Assembly (NCBI GenBank): GCA_003523225.1
Contig: DPGK01000004.1
Location: 1 to 64,000 of the forward strand
Direction: 5' to 3'
Length of the DNA stretch: 64,000 nt
From: Clostridiales bacterium
GTDB taxonomy: Bacteria > Bacillota > Clostridia > Oscillospirales > CAG-272
The notes under the pieces: generated by a model
Databases searched by the model: none
What the model saw: only the letters and a program-made list of their open reading frames with translations
What the model was told of the DNA's origin: nothing
In this document: positions 35,938-45,712 of the stretch, in pieces
How positions within the stretch are numbered: the first letter of the stretch is position 1
Layout of the letters: each line of letters starts with the position of its first letter
Translations under genes and position numbers: made by a program

Positions 35938-38394
35938 ATGAAATGGTCAGAAGCCGCGCTTTGCCGCGCAGTTGCGGTACTCATGTCCTTTCTGCTCCTT
36001 GCGGGAGCTGTCCTTCCTGTCGCGGCGTCAGATACCGCCGGGGCGACGGACGAAAAAAGCGCTGCGCTCGGTGTGCTTACGGTTTGTTCTTACGACCCGG
36101 AAAACGGGGTCATCCGCATTGCCGGAACGGTAAATCACAATGTAATGACAAAGGCAAAAAACTGCCGCATTGCGCTTTTCCGTGTGCCGTCATGGCGTAC
36201 TGCCTCAGGCGTGATCTCTGTCACAGAGCCGCTGGCGGACACGGCAATGTCCATACGCTTTGAATTTACTATTGAGTACAGCGGGGCAGAGGATCTTTTG
36301 TCCCTTTACGCGGCGGCGATCGTTTATCCCGACGGCAGCCGCGCGCTTATCGACGAGCCGAAATATCCGGCTCAGACGATTCAGAATACCCCGTATGCCG
36401 GGTTCAAGGGAGTATCCTCAACTTCCGCCGCGGAAATAGCCGAGGCTGGCGCCGGATGTGTTATGATAGACGTTTACCTTGACCGCCTTGAGGACGGCAG
36501 GCACAGCGGATATCTTCAGACGATGGGCGGAATGTCATTTTACTACAACCGCGATTATGTGGACGATCTTGACCGACGCATAAGAAGCGCTTCGGTTGCA
36601 GGAGCGTCGGTCTATCTTCGCCTTCTGGTTTCGCCGTCCGACGAACCCGACGGGCTTTGCTATGCCGCGTCGGCGTCATACGGAGCGGCGTACCGGGGTG
36701 TGGTGATCTCCGACGAGGTTTCGGCTATCACCGTTTACGCATATCTTTTCTTTCTGTGCGCAAGATATAACGGGGGAACGCGCGGCGATATCGACGGGCT
36801 TGTGCTGGGCTTTTGCACCGACCAGCCCGAAAAATTCAATTTTTGCGCCAGCACCGGACCTATGTATTACGAAATATACGCCCGGACGCTGTCTGTTATG
36901 GGAATCGCCGCAGCGGCTGCCGGAAACGGAGTGCGGCTTATCGTGCCTGTAAGCGACGAGTGTGCAGGCGGCGAGCTTTTATTTACTGATTTTGCGCGCG
37001 GGGTCGGCGAGTACATCTCAAGGCACACAGATCTTGAGTTTACGCTGATGATAGACGGCACACACAATGCCTACCATCTTTCCGACAGCTTTTTTGAAAC
37101 GCCCGTCGACAGCGCAGAAACCGAAGACCCGGACGGTCGCAGAAACTCTCCATCGCCTGTGCAGACGACGGATGTGCAGACGCGCGTACCCGACAGTGCT
37201 GCGGATCCTGCAAGCTCCGGGGCTGACACGACATCCGTTTGGTCGGGTGAATCTTATGCTTCCGATGAGGAAACAGATGAGCCTGCGCCGGAAGAACCGC
37301 AGGTGCTTGAAAAAACAACTGCGGATGATCCGTATATCTGTCCCGACAATCTGGGAAGCCTCCCGGCGGTGCTCGATTCACTGCATGGCGAATACAGCGC
37401 GATAAGCCGTGAGTATCTTTGGTGCTGGACTCCGGGGGAGGATACATCGGGGAGTGCGCTGAGTGTGCTTTATTCCTATCATTATATGGCGCTCGCCTCG
37501 GCGGGTGCGTCGGTATTTATTCTGCGCACTGACAGCGAACGGTTTTCAAGCGTTTCTTACCTCGTCAAATACATTGACACCGACAAATATGCAGACATGA
37601 CGGCATATGCACTTGAGGTGCTGGGCGCTGACTCGTGGGACGGGCTGATACCCGGTTTCAATGTCGAGCTTGCCGGAGGCAGGCGGATAATTGAAACCGA
37701 GCCAATGCCGGTTGCGCCCGAATATACCGGCAGCTTTATGCTTTGGGATTTCTGTACTGCCGCAGGAGCGCTTGGCTGGTCAGCAGGTCCGGGCTGCTTG
37801 ACGCTCAGAAGCGTTTACGACGCAGAGGGCGGCTGCCTCAAGGCGGTGCTTGATGACGAGGGCGGCGGCGTATATTCCGATATATGCTGTATATGTGAGT
37901 CGCCAGAACCGATAAAGTTTACGCCGTGGGTGGGGTTTGAGCTTTCCTGCTCCGACGGCGCGGGTGAGTCTCTCTATGAGGTAAAGCTGGTTATTTACAG
38001 CGGCGGCGTGACCCTTGAGGGAAAAACCGTCATAAAGGACGGCGAGAGAGCGTCGCTCTATCTTGATGTCTCAGCGCTTACCGATGGCGGTGGCATCGAC
38101 GCTGTAAGAATTGCCGCGCGCCGTGTTTCCGGAGAGGGCGAGTTTATTCTCCGTACATACTCGGTAAGTCTTTTGAGTGACGAGCATTCAGACCGCGAGC
38201 TTGCCGCGCTTATCGAACAGGCGCGCATGGAGGCGGCAGATCGCGATATAGCTGACGACACGGACAAGGGAAGTACCAGAAGACTTGTGACCGCAGTGCT
38301 TTTGCTTGGCGCAATTGCCGCGTTTGGCGTGTATGCGGCGGCACTGATTTCACGGTATGACAGGCAAAAAACGTCCACGCAGGACGATAAATAA
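35938..38394 (+). CDS. Large exported DUF5722-like protein with C-terminal membrane anchor
   Basis: The 818-residue protein begins with a signal peptide (cleavage after VAAS-D near residue 31). Residues about 145-390 resemble, from memory, the DUF5722 family of TIM-barrel-like putative glycosidases: GFKGVSSTSAAEIAEAGAG, a long YYNRDYVDDLDRRI segment, and IDGLVLGFCTD at a barrel strand. A Ser/Thr/Pro/Glu-rich linker (about 395-465) splits the barrel region, followed by the rest of the domain and a beta-rich module near 590-755. The C-terminus has one membrane helix (AVLLLGAIAAFGVYAAALI) and a short basic tail. The catalytic residues are not known to me. AAGGGGG precedes the start. Confidence 0.6.
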   Translation: MKWSEAALCRAVAVLMSFLLLAGAVLPVAASDTAGATDEKSAALGVLTVCSYDPENGVIRIAGTVNHNVMTKAKNCRIALFRVPSWRTASGVISVTEPLADTAMSIRFEFTIEYSGAEDLLSLYAAAIVYPDGSRALIDEPKYPAQTIQNTPYAGFKGVSSTSAAEIAEAGAGCVMIDVYLDRLEDGRHSGYLQTMGGMSFYYNRDYVDDLDRRIRSASVAGASVYLRLLVSPSDEPDGLCYAASASYGAAYRGVVISDEVSAITVYAYLFFLCARYNGGTRGDIDGLVLGFCTDQPEKFNFCASTGPMYYEIYARTLSVMGIAAAAAGNGVRLIVPVSDECAGGELLFTDFARGVGEYISRHTDLEFTLMIDGTHNAYHLSDSFFETPVDSAETEDPDGRRNSPSPVQTTDVQTRVPDSAADPASSGADTTSVWSGESYASDEETDEPAPEEPQVLEKTTADDPYICPDNLGSLPAVLDSLHGEYSAISREYLWCWTPGEDTSGSALSVLYSYHYMALASAGASVFILRTDSERFSSVSYLVKYIDTDKYADMTAYALEVLGADSWDGLIPGFNVELAGGRRIIETEPMPVAPEYTGSFMLWDFCTAAGALGWSAGPGCLTLRSVYDAEGGCLKAVLDDEGGGVYSDICCICESPEPIKFTPWVGFELSCSDGAGESLYEVKLVIYSGGVTLEGKTVIKDGERASLYLDVSALTDGGGIDAVRIAARRVSGEGEFILRTYSVSLLSDEHSDRELAALIEQARMEAADRDIADDTDKGSTRRLVTAVLLLGAIAAFGVYAAALISRYDRQKTSTQDDK

Positions 38395-38440
38395 AACTGA
38401 ATATATTATTTTCAATTTATAAATTCAAAGGATCAAACAA

Positions 38441-39889
38441 ATGAAAAACATCGACAGAAACCTTACAATGCTTTGTGATTTTTACGAGCTGACCATGGCG
38501 AACGGCTATGAAAAATGCGGCTTGGGCGACACATACGTCTATTTTGACGTTTTTTACCGCGACAACCCCGACAACGCCGGATATGCCATAGCCGCCGGAC
38601 TTGAACAGATCGTAAATTATATCAACGACCTGCATTTTGATACCGAGGACATTGAATATCTCCGCTCAAAGGGAATATTTGATGAAAAATTCCTTGAGTA
38701 TCTCAAGAACTTCCGCTTTGAGGGTGATGTGTGGGCTGTTCCCGAGGGAACTGTCATATTCCCCGGCGAGCCGCTTATCACCGTGCGCGCCAAAGCGCCG
38801 CAGGCTCAGTTTATCGAAACATATGTGCTTATGCAGTTCAACCATCAGTCCTGCATAGCGACCAAGGCGTCGCGTATCGTACGCGCCGCTGACGGCAGAG
38901 CGGTCAGCGAGTTCGGCTCTCGCCGTGCGCAGGGCTCTGACGCCGCCATTCTCGGCGCGCGCGCCGCATATATCGGAGGTTGCGCCGCTACCGCCTGCAC
39001 CATTACCGACGAGGCATACGGCGTCCCGGCAACCGGAACGATGGCGCACTCATGGGTCCAGATGTTCCCGGACGAATATACCGCTTTCAAAACGTACTGC
39101 GAGATATATCCAAATGCTGCCACTCTCCTTGTTGACACCTACAATGTGCTTGAGTCCGGAGTTCCCAACGCGATACGTGCCTTCCGCGAGGTGCTTCTGC
39201 CCCGCGGCATCAAAAACTGCGCCATACGCATTGACTCGGGCGACATCACATATCTTACCAAAAAGGTACGCCGTATGCTTGACAACGCAGGTTTCCCGCA
39301 GTGCAAGATCGTAATTTCCAATTCTCTTGACGAGTATATCATACGCGACATTATACGTCAGGGTGCATGTGTTGACGCTTTCGGCGTGGGCGAGCGGCTT
39401 ATTACCTCAAAAAGCTCACCTGTATTCGGCGGTGTGTACAAGCTCTCGGCGGTTGAAGATCCGGCGACCGGAGAAATTATTCCGAAGATCAAGCTGAGCG
39501 AGAACGCGCAGAAGATAACCACGCCTCATTTCAAAAAGGTATACAGGCTTTATGACCGCGACAACGGCAAGGCAGAGGCGGATCTTATCTGCGTGTATGA
39601 CGAAAATGTGGACGACACAAAGCCGATAGAAATATTTGACCCGCAGTATACCTGGAAGCGCAAAACTCTTGACAACGTCCGCGCAGAGGAATTGCTTGTT
39701 TCGATATATGTGAACGGCAAGCAGGTATACACTCTCCCGACTCTCAAGGAGATAAAAGATCGCTGCGCAAGTCAGCTTGCGACCATGTGGGAGGAGGTTC
39801 TGAGATTCGAAAACCCGCATAACTATTACGTTGACCTCTCACAGAAGCTGTGGGATATCAAGCATGAAATGATCAACAGCAAAAGATGA
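38441..39889 (+). CDS. pncB: Nicotinate phosphoribosyltransferase
   Basis: The 482-residue enzyme makes nicotinate mononucleotide from nicotinate and PRPP in NAD salvage. It has the clear N-terminal motif LTMLCDFYELTMANGY, the EFGSRRAQG active-site loop, GTMAHSWVQ, IRIDSGD and the phosphate-binding FGVGERLITS. It starts after AAAGGA and is followed by a terminator. Confidence 0.95.
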   Translation: MKNIDRNLTMLCDFYELTMANGYEKCGLGDTYVYFDVFYRDNPDNAGYAIAAGLEQIVNYINDLHFDTEDIEYLRSKGIFDEKFLEYLKNFRFEGDVWAVPEGTVIFPGEPLITVRAKAPQAQFIETYVLMQFNHQSCIATKASRIVRAADGRAVSEFGSRRAQGSDAAILGARAAYIGGCAATACTITDEAYGVPATGTMAHSWVQMFPDEYTAFKTYCEIYPNAATLLVDTYNVLESGVPNAIRAFREVLLPRGIKNCAIRIDSGDITYLTKKVRRMLDNAGFPQCKIVISNSLDEYIIRDIIRQGACVDAFGVGERLITSKSSPVFGGVYKLSAVEDPATGEIIPKIKLSENAQKITTPHFKKVYRLYDRDNGKAEADLICVYDENVDDTKPIEIFDPQYTWKRKTLDNVRAEELLVSIYVNGKQVYTLPTLKEIKDRCASQLATMWEEVLRFENPHNYYVDLSQKLWDIKHEMINSKR

Positions 39890-39896
39890 TAAATTT

Positions 39897-39938
39897 CCGG
39901 GATGTTGCGTCTTTGTACGAAACATCCCGGACGAATTT
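39897..39938 (+). terminator. Terminator of pncB
   Basis: CCGGGATGTT and AACATCCCGG form a 10-bp perfect stem, followed by ACGAATTTTT. Confidence 0.85.
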
Positions 39939-39939
39939 T

Positions 39940-40229
39940 TGATCATGCATCAATTAACGTGCTGCGGGTCATTGCAGAGTACCCGGAAATAATGCAGAAT
40001 ATTTTTTTATTGAATGCTAAATCGAGACAACTGTGAGGGATCATCGATCCTGATGTAAATATGGCTATGAGCCTGATCGACAACCTTACAAAAAAATTAT
40101 AATACAACGTAAACGGAGACGATATTTTCTGAATAAGTCTGCTCCTCCGGCAGTGAATATGATTTTTGTATTACTTAATAAAAAGGCTGCTGCCTTTTGA
40201 CGGCAGCCGAAATTTTCTTTTAACGGATA
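39940..40229 (+). other. Gene-poor stretch with possible decayed gene end
   Basis: No intact gene is seen between pncB and the YfcE-type gene. Near 40040-40100 a plus-strand frame reads GIIDPDVNMAMSLIDNLTKK and stops, preceded in frame by a TGA. It resembles the end of a coding sequence and may be debris. A hairpin (GGCTGCTG/CGGCAGCC) with AATTTTCTTTT at 40185-40216 looks like a terminator left behind. Confidence 0.3.
40185..40216 (+). terminator. Terminator-like hairpin upstream of the phosphodiesterase gene
   Basis: GGCTGCTG pairs with CGGCAGCC (one G-U) around an eight-base loop; AATTTTCTTTT follows. No intact gene lies just upstream of it. Confidence 0.65.
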
Positions 40230-40258
40230 TTGAAACCGGGGCTTAAAAAGTGTATAAT
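40230..40258 (+). promoter_or_regulatory. Promoter of the YfcE-type gene
   Basis: TTGAAA and TATAAT are separated by 17 bp, some 40 bp before the start codon. Confidence 0.82.
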
Positions 40259-40300
40259 ATGTTCGAAACGGCTCACGGAGGGGAAAGGAGAAGAACTATT

Positions 40301-40846
40301 ATGAAGCTGATGATCGCATCGGATATTCACGGCTCAGCGTATTACTGCAAGCAGATGCTCGGAGCTTTTTTGGCAGAACAGGCGGACAGGCTTTTGCTTC
40401 TGGGTGACATTTTATATCACGGTCCGCGCAATGACCTTCCCAAGGACTATGCGCCCAAGGAAGTTATTGAAATGCTGAACGCAGTGAAAAACAAGCTCTT
40501 TTGCGTCAGGGGGAACTGTGACACTGAGGTCGACCAGATGGTCCTCGGATTTCCGATAATGGCGGACTATGCCCTTCTGCCGGTCGGGGAACGCCTTATT
40601 TACGCTACGCACGGGCATCACTTCAATATGGGTTCGCTCCCGCCTCTCCAGCCCGGAGATATTCTGCTTCATGGGCACACGCATATTCCGGCATGGGATG
40701 GCTTCGGGGAGGGGAATTTATATCTGAATCCCGGCTCGGTGTCGATCCCGAAAGCGGGGAGCAAAAACAGTTATATGATATTGCAGGATAACTGTGCCGT
40801 CTGGAAAAGCCTCGACGGAACGGTATACCATACCGAAACGCTTTGA
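40301..40846 (+). CDS. YfcE-type metallophosphodiesterase
   Basis: The 181-residue protein has the calcineurin-like metal motifs: SDIHGS (D8, H10), LLGDILYHG, RGNCD, THGHHFN and HGHTHIPAW. Family members such as E. coli YfcE and Methanocaldococcus MJ0936 cleave simple phosphodiesters; the natural substrate is unknown. The start is the ATG after GGGAAAGGAG; an upstream frame running into the promoter is rejected. The next gene (alpha-galactosidase) is 100 bp downstream. Confidence 0.88.
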   Translation: MKLMIASDIHGSAYYCKQMLGAFLAEQADRLLLLGDILYHGPRNDLPKDYAPKEVIEMLNAVKNKLFCVRGNCDTEVDQMVLGFPIMADYALLPVGERLIYATHGHHFNMGSLPPLQPGDILLHGHTHIPAWDGFGEGNLYLNPGSVSIPKAGSKNSYMILQDNCAVWKSLDGTVYHTETL

Positions 40847-40946
40847 TACCATCAGGTAGATCCCGGATCAGCGGCAGGCTTTTGTCCTTTGCGGCTTGCA
40901 CAAAACATTGCAAACATTTTTGAAAAAAATAATACGGAGAAATATC

Positions 40947-43142
40947 ATGCCTATTCAATTTGACTCAGAACGCCAAATATTCAAGCTCGATTCCCAAAAT
41001 ACAAGCTATGTGTTGCAGATAGGTCAGTACGGGTATCTGCTCCACCTTTACTACGGTGCGTTGATACCCGACACCGATCTTTCCTACCTCTCATATACCT
41101 GCACTCACGCTTCCCAGCTTCCGCGGGTCGAAATGGATCAGCCTGTGTATTTCAGCAAGGATATACATCGTATGGAATATTCCTGCAACGGCTGCGGAGA
41201 TTTCCGCGGCAGCGCGCTCTCGATCTTGCGTTCCACCGGGACTCCCGACACTGATATTCAATACGTTTCACACAAAATATATGCCGGTAAACCTAAGCTC
41301 CCGGGACAGCCTGCCACATACGCTGCCGAGGACGAAGCGGATACGCTGGAAATACTCTGCAAAGACCATGTAAGCGGCGCGGAGGTCACGCTTTTCTACA
41401 CGGTGTTTTCCGTGTGCGGAGCTATGACGCGCCATGTTGTAGTGCGCAACGGTTCGGAGCGGCCGATGGAGCTTCAGCGGGTGATGAGCGCCTGCGTTGA
41501 CTTTCACGATGCAAACGATATGGATTTTATCCACCTTTACGGAAACTGGGGGAAGGAACGCAGCTTCGAGCGCTCGCCGCTGCTGCACGGAACGCAGTCT
41601 GTCGCCAGCAAGCGTGGGTGTTCTTCTCACGCGCATAACCCCTTTATCGCGCTTTGCTCGCACGACGCTACCGAGGAAAGCGGAGACGCTTACGGATTTA
41701 ATCTGGTATATACCGGAAACTTCCTTGCGTCTGCGGAGATGGATGCTGACGGCGGCGCGCGCGTCCTGATAGGGATCAATCCGGAGGGCTTTTCGTGGCG
41801 TCTTGAACCCGGCGAGAGCTTTTGCGCCCCCGAGGCGGTCATGGTGTATTCGAACGAGGGGCTCGGAGGCATGAGCCGGATCTTCCACCGCCTCTACCGC
41901 AGCAATCTCTGCCGCGGACCGTGGAAAAACAAGGAGCGTCCCATCCTTATAAACAACTGGGAGGCTACATACTTCAAGTTTGACGAAGAAAAACTGTATG
42001 ATATTGCAAAGACAGCGTCGGAGCTTGGCATTGAAATGCTTGTCATGGACGACGGATGGTTCGGGAGCCGTGATTCGGCGCGTTCGGGACTTGGCGACTG
42101 GTTTGTAAACGAGAACAAAATAAAAGGCGGACTTGGCAATCTGACAGAGCGCGTCAATGCGCTTGGAATGAAGTTCGGCATCTGGTTTGAGCCGGAAATG
42201 GTGTCAAGGGACAGCGAGCTGTTCCGCAAGCATCCCGAGTGGGCTTTGCAGACGCCCGATCGGCACATGAGCATTGCACGCTATCAGTATGTGCTTGATA
42301 TGAGCCGTCCGGATGTGCGCGATTATCTTTTTGATTGCATAAAAAAGGTAATGGACAACGCAAATATTGCCTACATCAAGTGGGATTTCAATCGCAGTCT
42401 GACCGAGGCGGGCAGCGCTTTGCTGGAAGCTGACCGTCAGCAGGAGGTGTTTCACAGGTATGTGCTGGGGCTTTACGAGCTGCTTGAGCGTATCCTGACT
42501 GCGTATCCTGACCTGCTGCTTGAGGGCTGTGCCAGCGGCGGAGGGCGCTTTGACCCGGCATGGCTCTACTATTCTCCGCAGTTCTGGACGAGTGACGACA
42601 CTGACGCCATTGAGCGGCTTTATATTCAGTACGGCACATCGCTTTGCTATCCCGCCTCCACGATGGGCGCTCATGTTTCGGCTTGTCCCAACCATCAGGT
42701 AAGACGCAATACTCCGCTTGAAACACGCGGAAATGTGGCAATGGCGGGAACCTTCGGATACGAATTGGATCTGACAAAGCTGACTGATGCGGAAAAGGAG
42801 ATAGTGCGCCGTCAGTGCGCCGACTATCACAAATACTATGATCTGATCCACAACGGCGATCTTTACCGTCTGATATCTCCGTGGAAGGATCATTCCCGCT
42901 GTGCGTGGAGCTATGTTGCCGCCGACAAGAGCGAGGCGCTGGTGACTTATGTGGTGATCCGCGGCGGCGTTCACGAGAGATATTACGTGCGTCTTGCGGG
43001 GCTGGATGAAAATCGCCGCTACCGCAACGAGACAACGGGTCAGGTCCTTGCCGGAAGCACGTGGATGAATGCGGGTATCTGCATTCCCGAGGTGCTTCAT
43101 GATTACGACTCCCGCGTATATCACCTTGTGGCGGTTGATTGA
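40947..43142 (+). CDS. Alpha-galactosidase, GH36
   Basis: The 731-residue cytosolic enzyme removes terminal alpha-1,6-galactose from raffinose-type sugars. An N-terminal beta-supersandwich precedes the barrel. Active-site motifs are visible: MDDGWFG, KWDFNRS with the nucleophile D480, the CASGGGRFD substrate loop, and WTSDDTDA with the acid/base Asp at 550 or 551. A C-terminal beta domain ends the protein. The length fits bacterial GH36 enzymes. The start is the ATG after ACGGAGA; an in-frame upstream ATG lacks a ribosome binding site. No sugar transporter is adjacent. Confidence 0.95.
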   Translation: MPIQFDSERQIFKLDSQNTSYVLQIGQYGYLLHLYYGALIPDTDLSYLSYTCTHASQLPRVEMDQPVYFSKDIHRMEYSCNGCGDFRGSALSILRSTGTPDTDIQYVSHKIYAGKPKLPGQPATYAAEDEADTLEILCKDHVSGAEVTLFYTVFSVCGAMTRHVVVRNGSERPMELQRVMSACVDFHDANDMDFIHLYGNWGKERSFERSPLLHGTQSVASKRGCSSHAHNPFIALCSHDATEESGDAYGFNLVYTGNFLASAEMDADGGARVLIGINPEGFSWRLEPGESFCAPEAVMVYSNEGLGGMSRIFHRLYRSNLCRGPWKNKERPILINNWEATYFKFDEEKLYDIAKTASELGIEMLVMDDGWFGSRDSARSGLGDWFVNENKIKGGLGNLTERVNALGMKFGIWFEPEMVSRDSELFRKHPEWALQTPDRHMSIARYQYVLDMSRPDVRDYLFDCIKKVMDNANIAYIKWDFNRSLTEAGSALLEADRQQEVFHRYVLGLYELLERILTAYPDLLLEGCASGGGRFDPAWLYYSPQFWTSDDTDAIERLYIQYGTSLCYPASTMGAHVSACPNHQVRRNTPLETRGNVAMAGTFGYELDLTKLTDAEKEIVRRQCADYHKYYDLIHNGDLYRLISPWKDHSRCAWSYVAADKSEALVTYVVIRGGVHERYYVRLAGLDENRRYRNETTGQVLAGSTWMNAGICIPEVLHDYDSRVYHLVAVD

Positions 43143-43150
43143 ATATCGAA

Positions 43151-43207
43151 TGCCCCCTCCCGGACTGCTTCCAGTCGTCCGGGAGGGGGCGTAATAACTT
43201 TTTTTAA
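43151..43207 (+). terminator. Terminator of the alpha-galactosidase gene
   Basis: GCCCCCTCCCGGACT pairs with AGTCGTCCGGGAGGGGGC (small internal loop), with ATAACTTTTTTT beyond. metA converges on it from the minus strand. Confidence 0.88.
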
Positions 43208-43225
43208 CTGTTTGAACGCGCGGGA

Positions 43226-44185
43226 TCAAAGCCCCGGCATTCCGTTTACCTGCTGTTTGTTGAAATCGGGCGAGATCTGCGATATGGCGTACGGAGTCGC
43301 CTGATAAACAAAGTAATTGAGCCAGTTGGAGAACAAAAGATTAGCTCCGGAGCGCCATTTGCACATAGGTGTCTGTGTTTCATCGTCGTCGGGATAATAA
43401 TTTGCCGGGATATGTATCGGCAATCCCGCCGCCTTGTCTCTTTTGTACTCGTCGTTCAGCGTCATAGTATCGTATTCGGCATGACCTGTGACAAAGACCT
43501 GCCGACCGCCGTTTGTTGAAACAACATATACCCCGGCTTCGTCGCTCTCCGCTAATATTTTCAGTGAGCCGACAGCGGCAATATGCTCGCGGCTTACGGT
43601 GGTATGGCGGGAATGCGGCGCCCAGAAAACATCGTCAAAGCCGCGGCATAAAATTGAATTCCTGTGTGTCACCCTGTGCTTATATACGCCGAATATTTTC
43701 TGCGGAAGGGGCAGCTTCGGTATACCGTAATGGTAATAAAGCCCTGCCTGAGCGCCCCAGCAGATGTGCAGTGTGCTTTGCACGTGCGATTTGCTCCACT
43801 CCATCATCCGGCACAGCTCCTGCCAGTAATCGACCTGCTCAAAGGGCATCTGCTCCACCGGAGCGCCGGTTATGATAAATCCGTCGTAATATTCATCCTT
43901 TATGTCATCAAAGGTTTTGTAAAAGGCTATCATGTGCTCCCTGGCGGTATGCTTGGGCACTCTGCCGCTGACGGCGATAAGCTCCATGTCGACCTGCAGA
44001 GGGGTATTGCCCAGCAGACGTGCAAGCTGCGTTTCGGTAGCAATTTTGGTGGGCATCAGATTCAGAACAAGAATGCGCAGCGGACGGATATCCTGTCTTG
44101 CCGCGCGCTCGTTGTCCATAACAAAAATATTTTCATCTGTCAGAACCCTGACAGCCGGCAGATCGCCGGGGATCCTTATTGGCAT
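43226..44185 (-). CDS. metA: Homoserine O-acetyltransferase (MetA type)
   Basis: The 319-residue enzyme acylates homoserine for methionine synthesis. It is an amidotransferase-fold MetA with the nucleophile C142 in HICWGAQAG and the His/Glu pair in VTGHAEYD. The residue that sets acyl-CoA choice is E111 in TGAPVE. By the published Bacillus cereus comparison Glu at 111 goes with acetyl-CoA and Gly (as in E. coli GAPLG) with succinyl-CoA, so acetyl is predicted. This agrees with the O-acetylhomoserine sulfhydrylase just upstream on the same strand. A hairpin lies in the 86-bp gap between the two genes. Confidence 0.93.
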   Translation of the reverse strand: MPIRIPGDLPAVRVLTDENIFVMDNERAARQDIRPLRILVLNLMPTKIATETQLARLLGNTPLQVDMELIAVSGRVPKHTAREHMIAFYKTFDDIKDEYYDGFIITGAPVEQMPFEQVDYWQELCRMMEWSKSHVQSTLHICWGAQAGLYYHYGIPKLPLPQKIFGVYKHRVTHRNSILCRGFDDVFWAPHSRHTTVSREHIAAVGSLKILAESDEAGVYVVSTNGGRQVFVTGHAEYDTMTLNDEYKRDKAAGLPIHIPANYYPDDDETQTPMCKWRSGANLLFSNWLNYFVYQATPYAISQISPDFNKQQVNGMPGL

Positions 44186-44224
44186 CTTTACACCTGCTTT
44201 TATTAATCAGAAATCACGGGAAAG

Positions 44225-44256
44225 GGCTTCGGCTCAGAAAATTCTGAACCGAAGCC
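44225..44256 (-). terminator. Hairpin between metY and metA
   Basis: GGCTTCGG-TCAGAA and TTCTGA-CCGAAGCC form a long stem. On the minus strand CTTTCCCGTGATTT follows, a weak T-run, so it may reduce or end metY readthrough into metA. Confidence 0.55.
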
Positions 44257-44271
44257 AAGGAAAAATCTTAT

Positions 44272-45555
44272 TTATTTAACTGCGGCAAAGCCTTTTTCAA
44301 GGTCTGCGATGATATCGTCTATATGCTCCGTGCCGATGGAGAGGCGAATGGTATTCGGCTTGATACCCTGATCGAGCAGTTCCTCCGGGGTGAGCTGGGC
44401 GTGCGTTGTGGTTGCCGGGTGTATGACGAGGGATTTTACGTCGGCAACATTTGCAAGCAGCGAGAAGATCTCAAGGTTGTCAATAAATTTGTGTGCTTCC
44501 TCCTGTCCGCCTTTAATGTCGAAGGTGAAGATCGAGCCGCCGCCGTTCGGGAAATATTTGCGGTAAAGGTTGTTCTGGGGATGATCGGGGAGAGAGGGGT
44601 GATTGACCTTCTCGACCAGCGGGTGCGATGCAAGAAATTCGACAACTTTTTTGGTATTCTCCGCGTGGCGATCTAAACGAAGTGAAAGCGTTTCGACTCC
44701 CTGAAGCAGCAGGAAAGCGTTGAAGGGAGAGATCGTCGCGCCTGTATCGCGCAGCAGTATCGCCCGTATATATGTGACGAAAGCCGCCGGACCTGCCGCG
44801 TCCACAAAGGACACACCGTGGTAACTGGGGTTGGCGTCGGCGATCGGTGCATATTTTCCACTTGCTTTCCAGTCGAATTTGCCGGAGTCCACGATTATGC
44901 CGCCAAGCGTTGTGCCGTGACCGCCGATGAATTTGGTGGCGGAATGAACCACGATGTCAGCCCCGTGCTCGATGGGTCTTATCAGATACGGAGTGCCGAA
45001 TGTGTTGTCAATCACGACGGGGATGCCGTGCCTGTGCGCGATCTCGGCAACGGCGTCGATATCCGGAATGTCGCTGTTGGGGTTGCCGAGTGTTTCAATG
45101 AATATCGCCTTGGTGTTCGGCTTGATCGCCGCCTCTGTTTCCTTAAGGTCGTGTATGTTTACAAAGGTGGTTGTGACTCCATAGTTGGAAAGGGTATGGG
45201 CAAGCAGGTTGTAGCTGCCGCCGTATATCGTTTTCTGTGCTACTATGTGATCTCCCTGCTGGGCAAGTGCTTCTATTGTGTATGTGATTGCAGCGGCGCC
45301 TGACGCCACGGCAAGCGCGGCGACTCCGCCCTCAAGGGCTGCAATTCTTTTTTCAAAAACGTCCTGAGTGGAGTTTGTCAGCCTTCCGTAGATGTTTCCG
45401 GAATCTGAAAGGTTAAAGCGCGCCGCGGCGTGGGCGGAGTTGCGGAAAACATAGGAGGTGGTCTGATATATCGGAACTGCTCTTGCGTCTGTTGCGGGAT
45501 CCGGCTGTTCCTGTCCTACGTGAAGCTGTAAGGTTTCAAATTTATAGTTGCTCAT
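44272..45555 (-). CDS. metY: O-acetylhomoserine sulfhydrylase
   Basis: The 427-residue PLP enzyme makes homocysteine directly from O-acetylhomoserine and sulfide. It has the Cys/Met-metabolism motifs QLHVGQEQPDPATDARAVPIYQTTSY, IYGRLTNST, the Asp-containing IDNTFGTPY and the PLP-lysine K208 in HSATKFIGGHG. The length and the four-residue start SNYKFETLQ match MetY rather than cystathionine gamma-synthase. The start is the ATG after AGAGG; an upstream extension is rejected. A 42-codon Met/Cys-rich gene and an 18-codon frame precede it on the same transcript. No S-box (SAM) riboswitch is seen. Confidence 0.95.
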   Translation of the reverse strand: MSNYKFETLQLHVGQEQPDPATDARAVPIYQTTSYVFRNSAHAAARFNLSDSGNIYGRLTNSTQDVFEKRIAALEGGVAALAVASGAAAITYTIEALAQQGDHIVAQKTIYGGSYNLLAHTLSNYGVTTTFVNIHDLKETEAAIKPNTKAIFIETLGNPNSDIPDIDAVAEIAHRHGIPVVIDNTFGTPYLIRPIEHGADIVVHSATKFIGGHGTTLGGIIVDSGKFDWKASGKYAPIADANPSYHGVSFVDAAGPAAFVTYIRAILLRDTGATISPFNAFLLLQGVETLSLRLDRHAENTKKVVEFLASHPLVEKVNHPSLPDHPQNNLYRKYFPNGGGSIFTFDIKGGQEEAHKFIDNLEIFSLLANVADVKSLVIHPATTTHAQLTPEELLDQGIKPNTIRLSIGTEHIDDIIADLEKGFAAVK

Positions 45556-45632
45556 GGTTATTACCTCTTTTTTACTTATTTTTTTTGTGTTTTTGATATT
45601 GAAGGCGGTATTGTGTGAAGTGCAGCTTCGGG

Positions 45633-45689
45633 TCACATTCGTCCGAGGCGGAAATTTTCGCGGATCAGCTTTTCAAGGTAATTTATCAT
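45633..45689 (-). CDS. 18-residue small ORF between leader peptide and metY
   Basis: The frame encodes MINYLEKLIRENFRLGRM, with TGGAG about eight bases before the ATG. It begins just after the hairpin at 45713-45743 and ends 77 bp before metY. It is too short to recognise. It may be a second regulatory ORF whose translation keeps the region open, or chance. Confidence 0.4.
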   Translation of the reverse strand: MINYLEKLIRENFRLGRM

Positions 45690-45712
45690 TGTTTTCTCCA
45701 TATTATTAAATT

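Noticed and set aside
42204-43229. Long minus-strand open frame opposite the alpha-galactosidase gene
   Set aside because: It mirrors the GC-rich third positions of a clear GH36 gene, has no ribosome binding site and no recognisable motif. The same holds for 4234-5169, 636-1616, 24753-24866 and similar frames.
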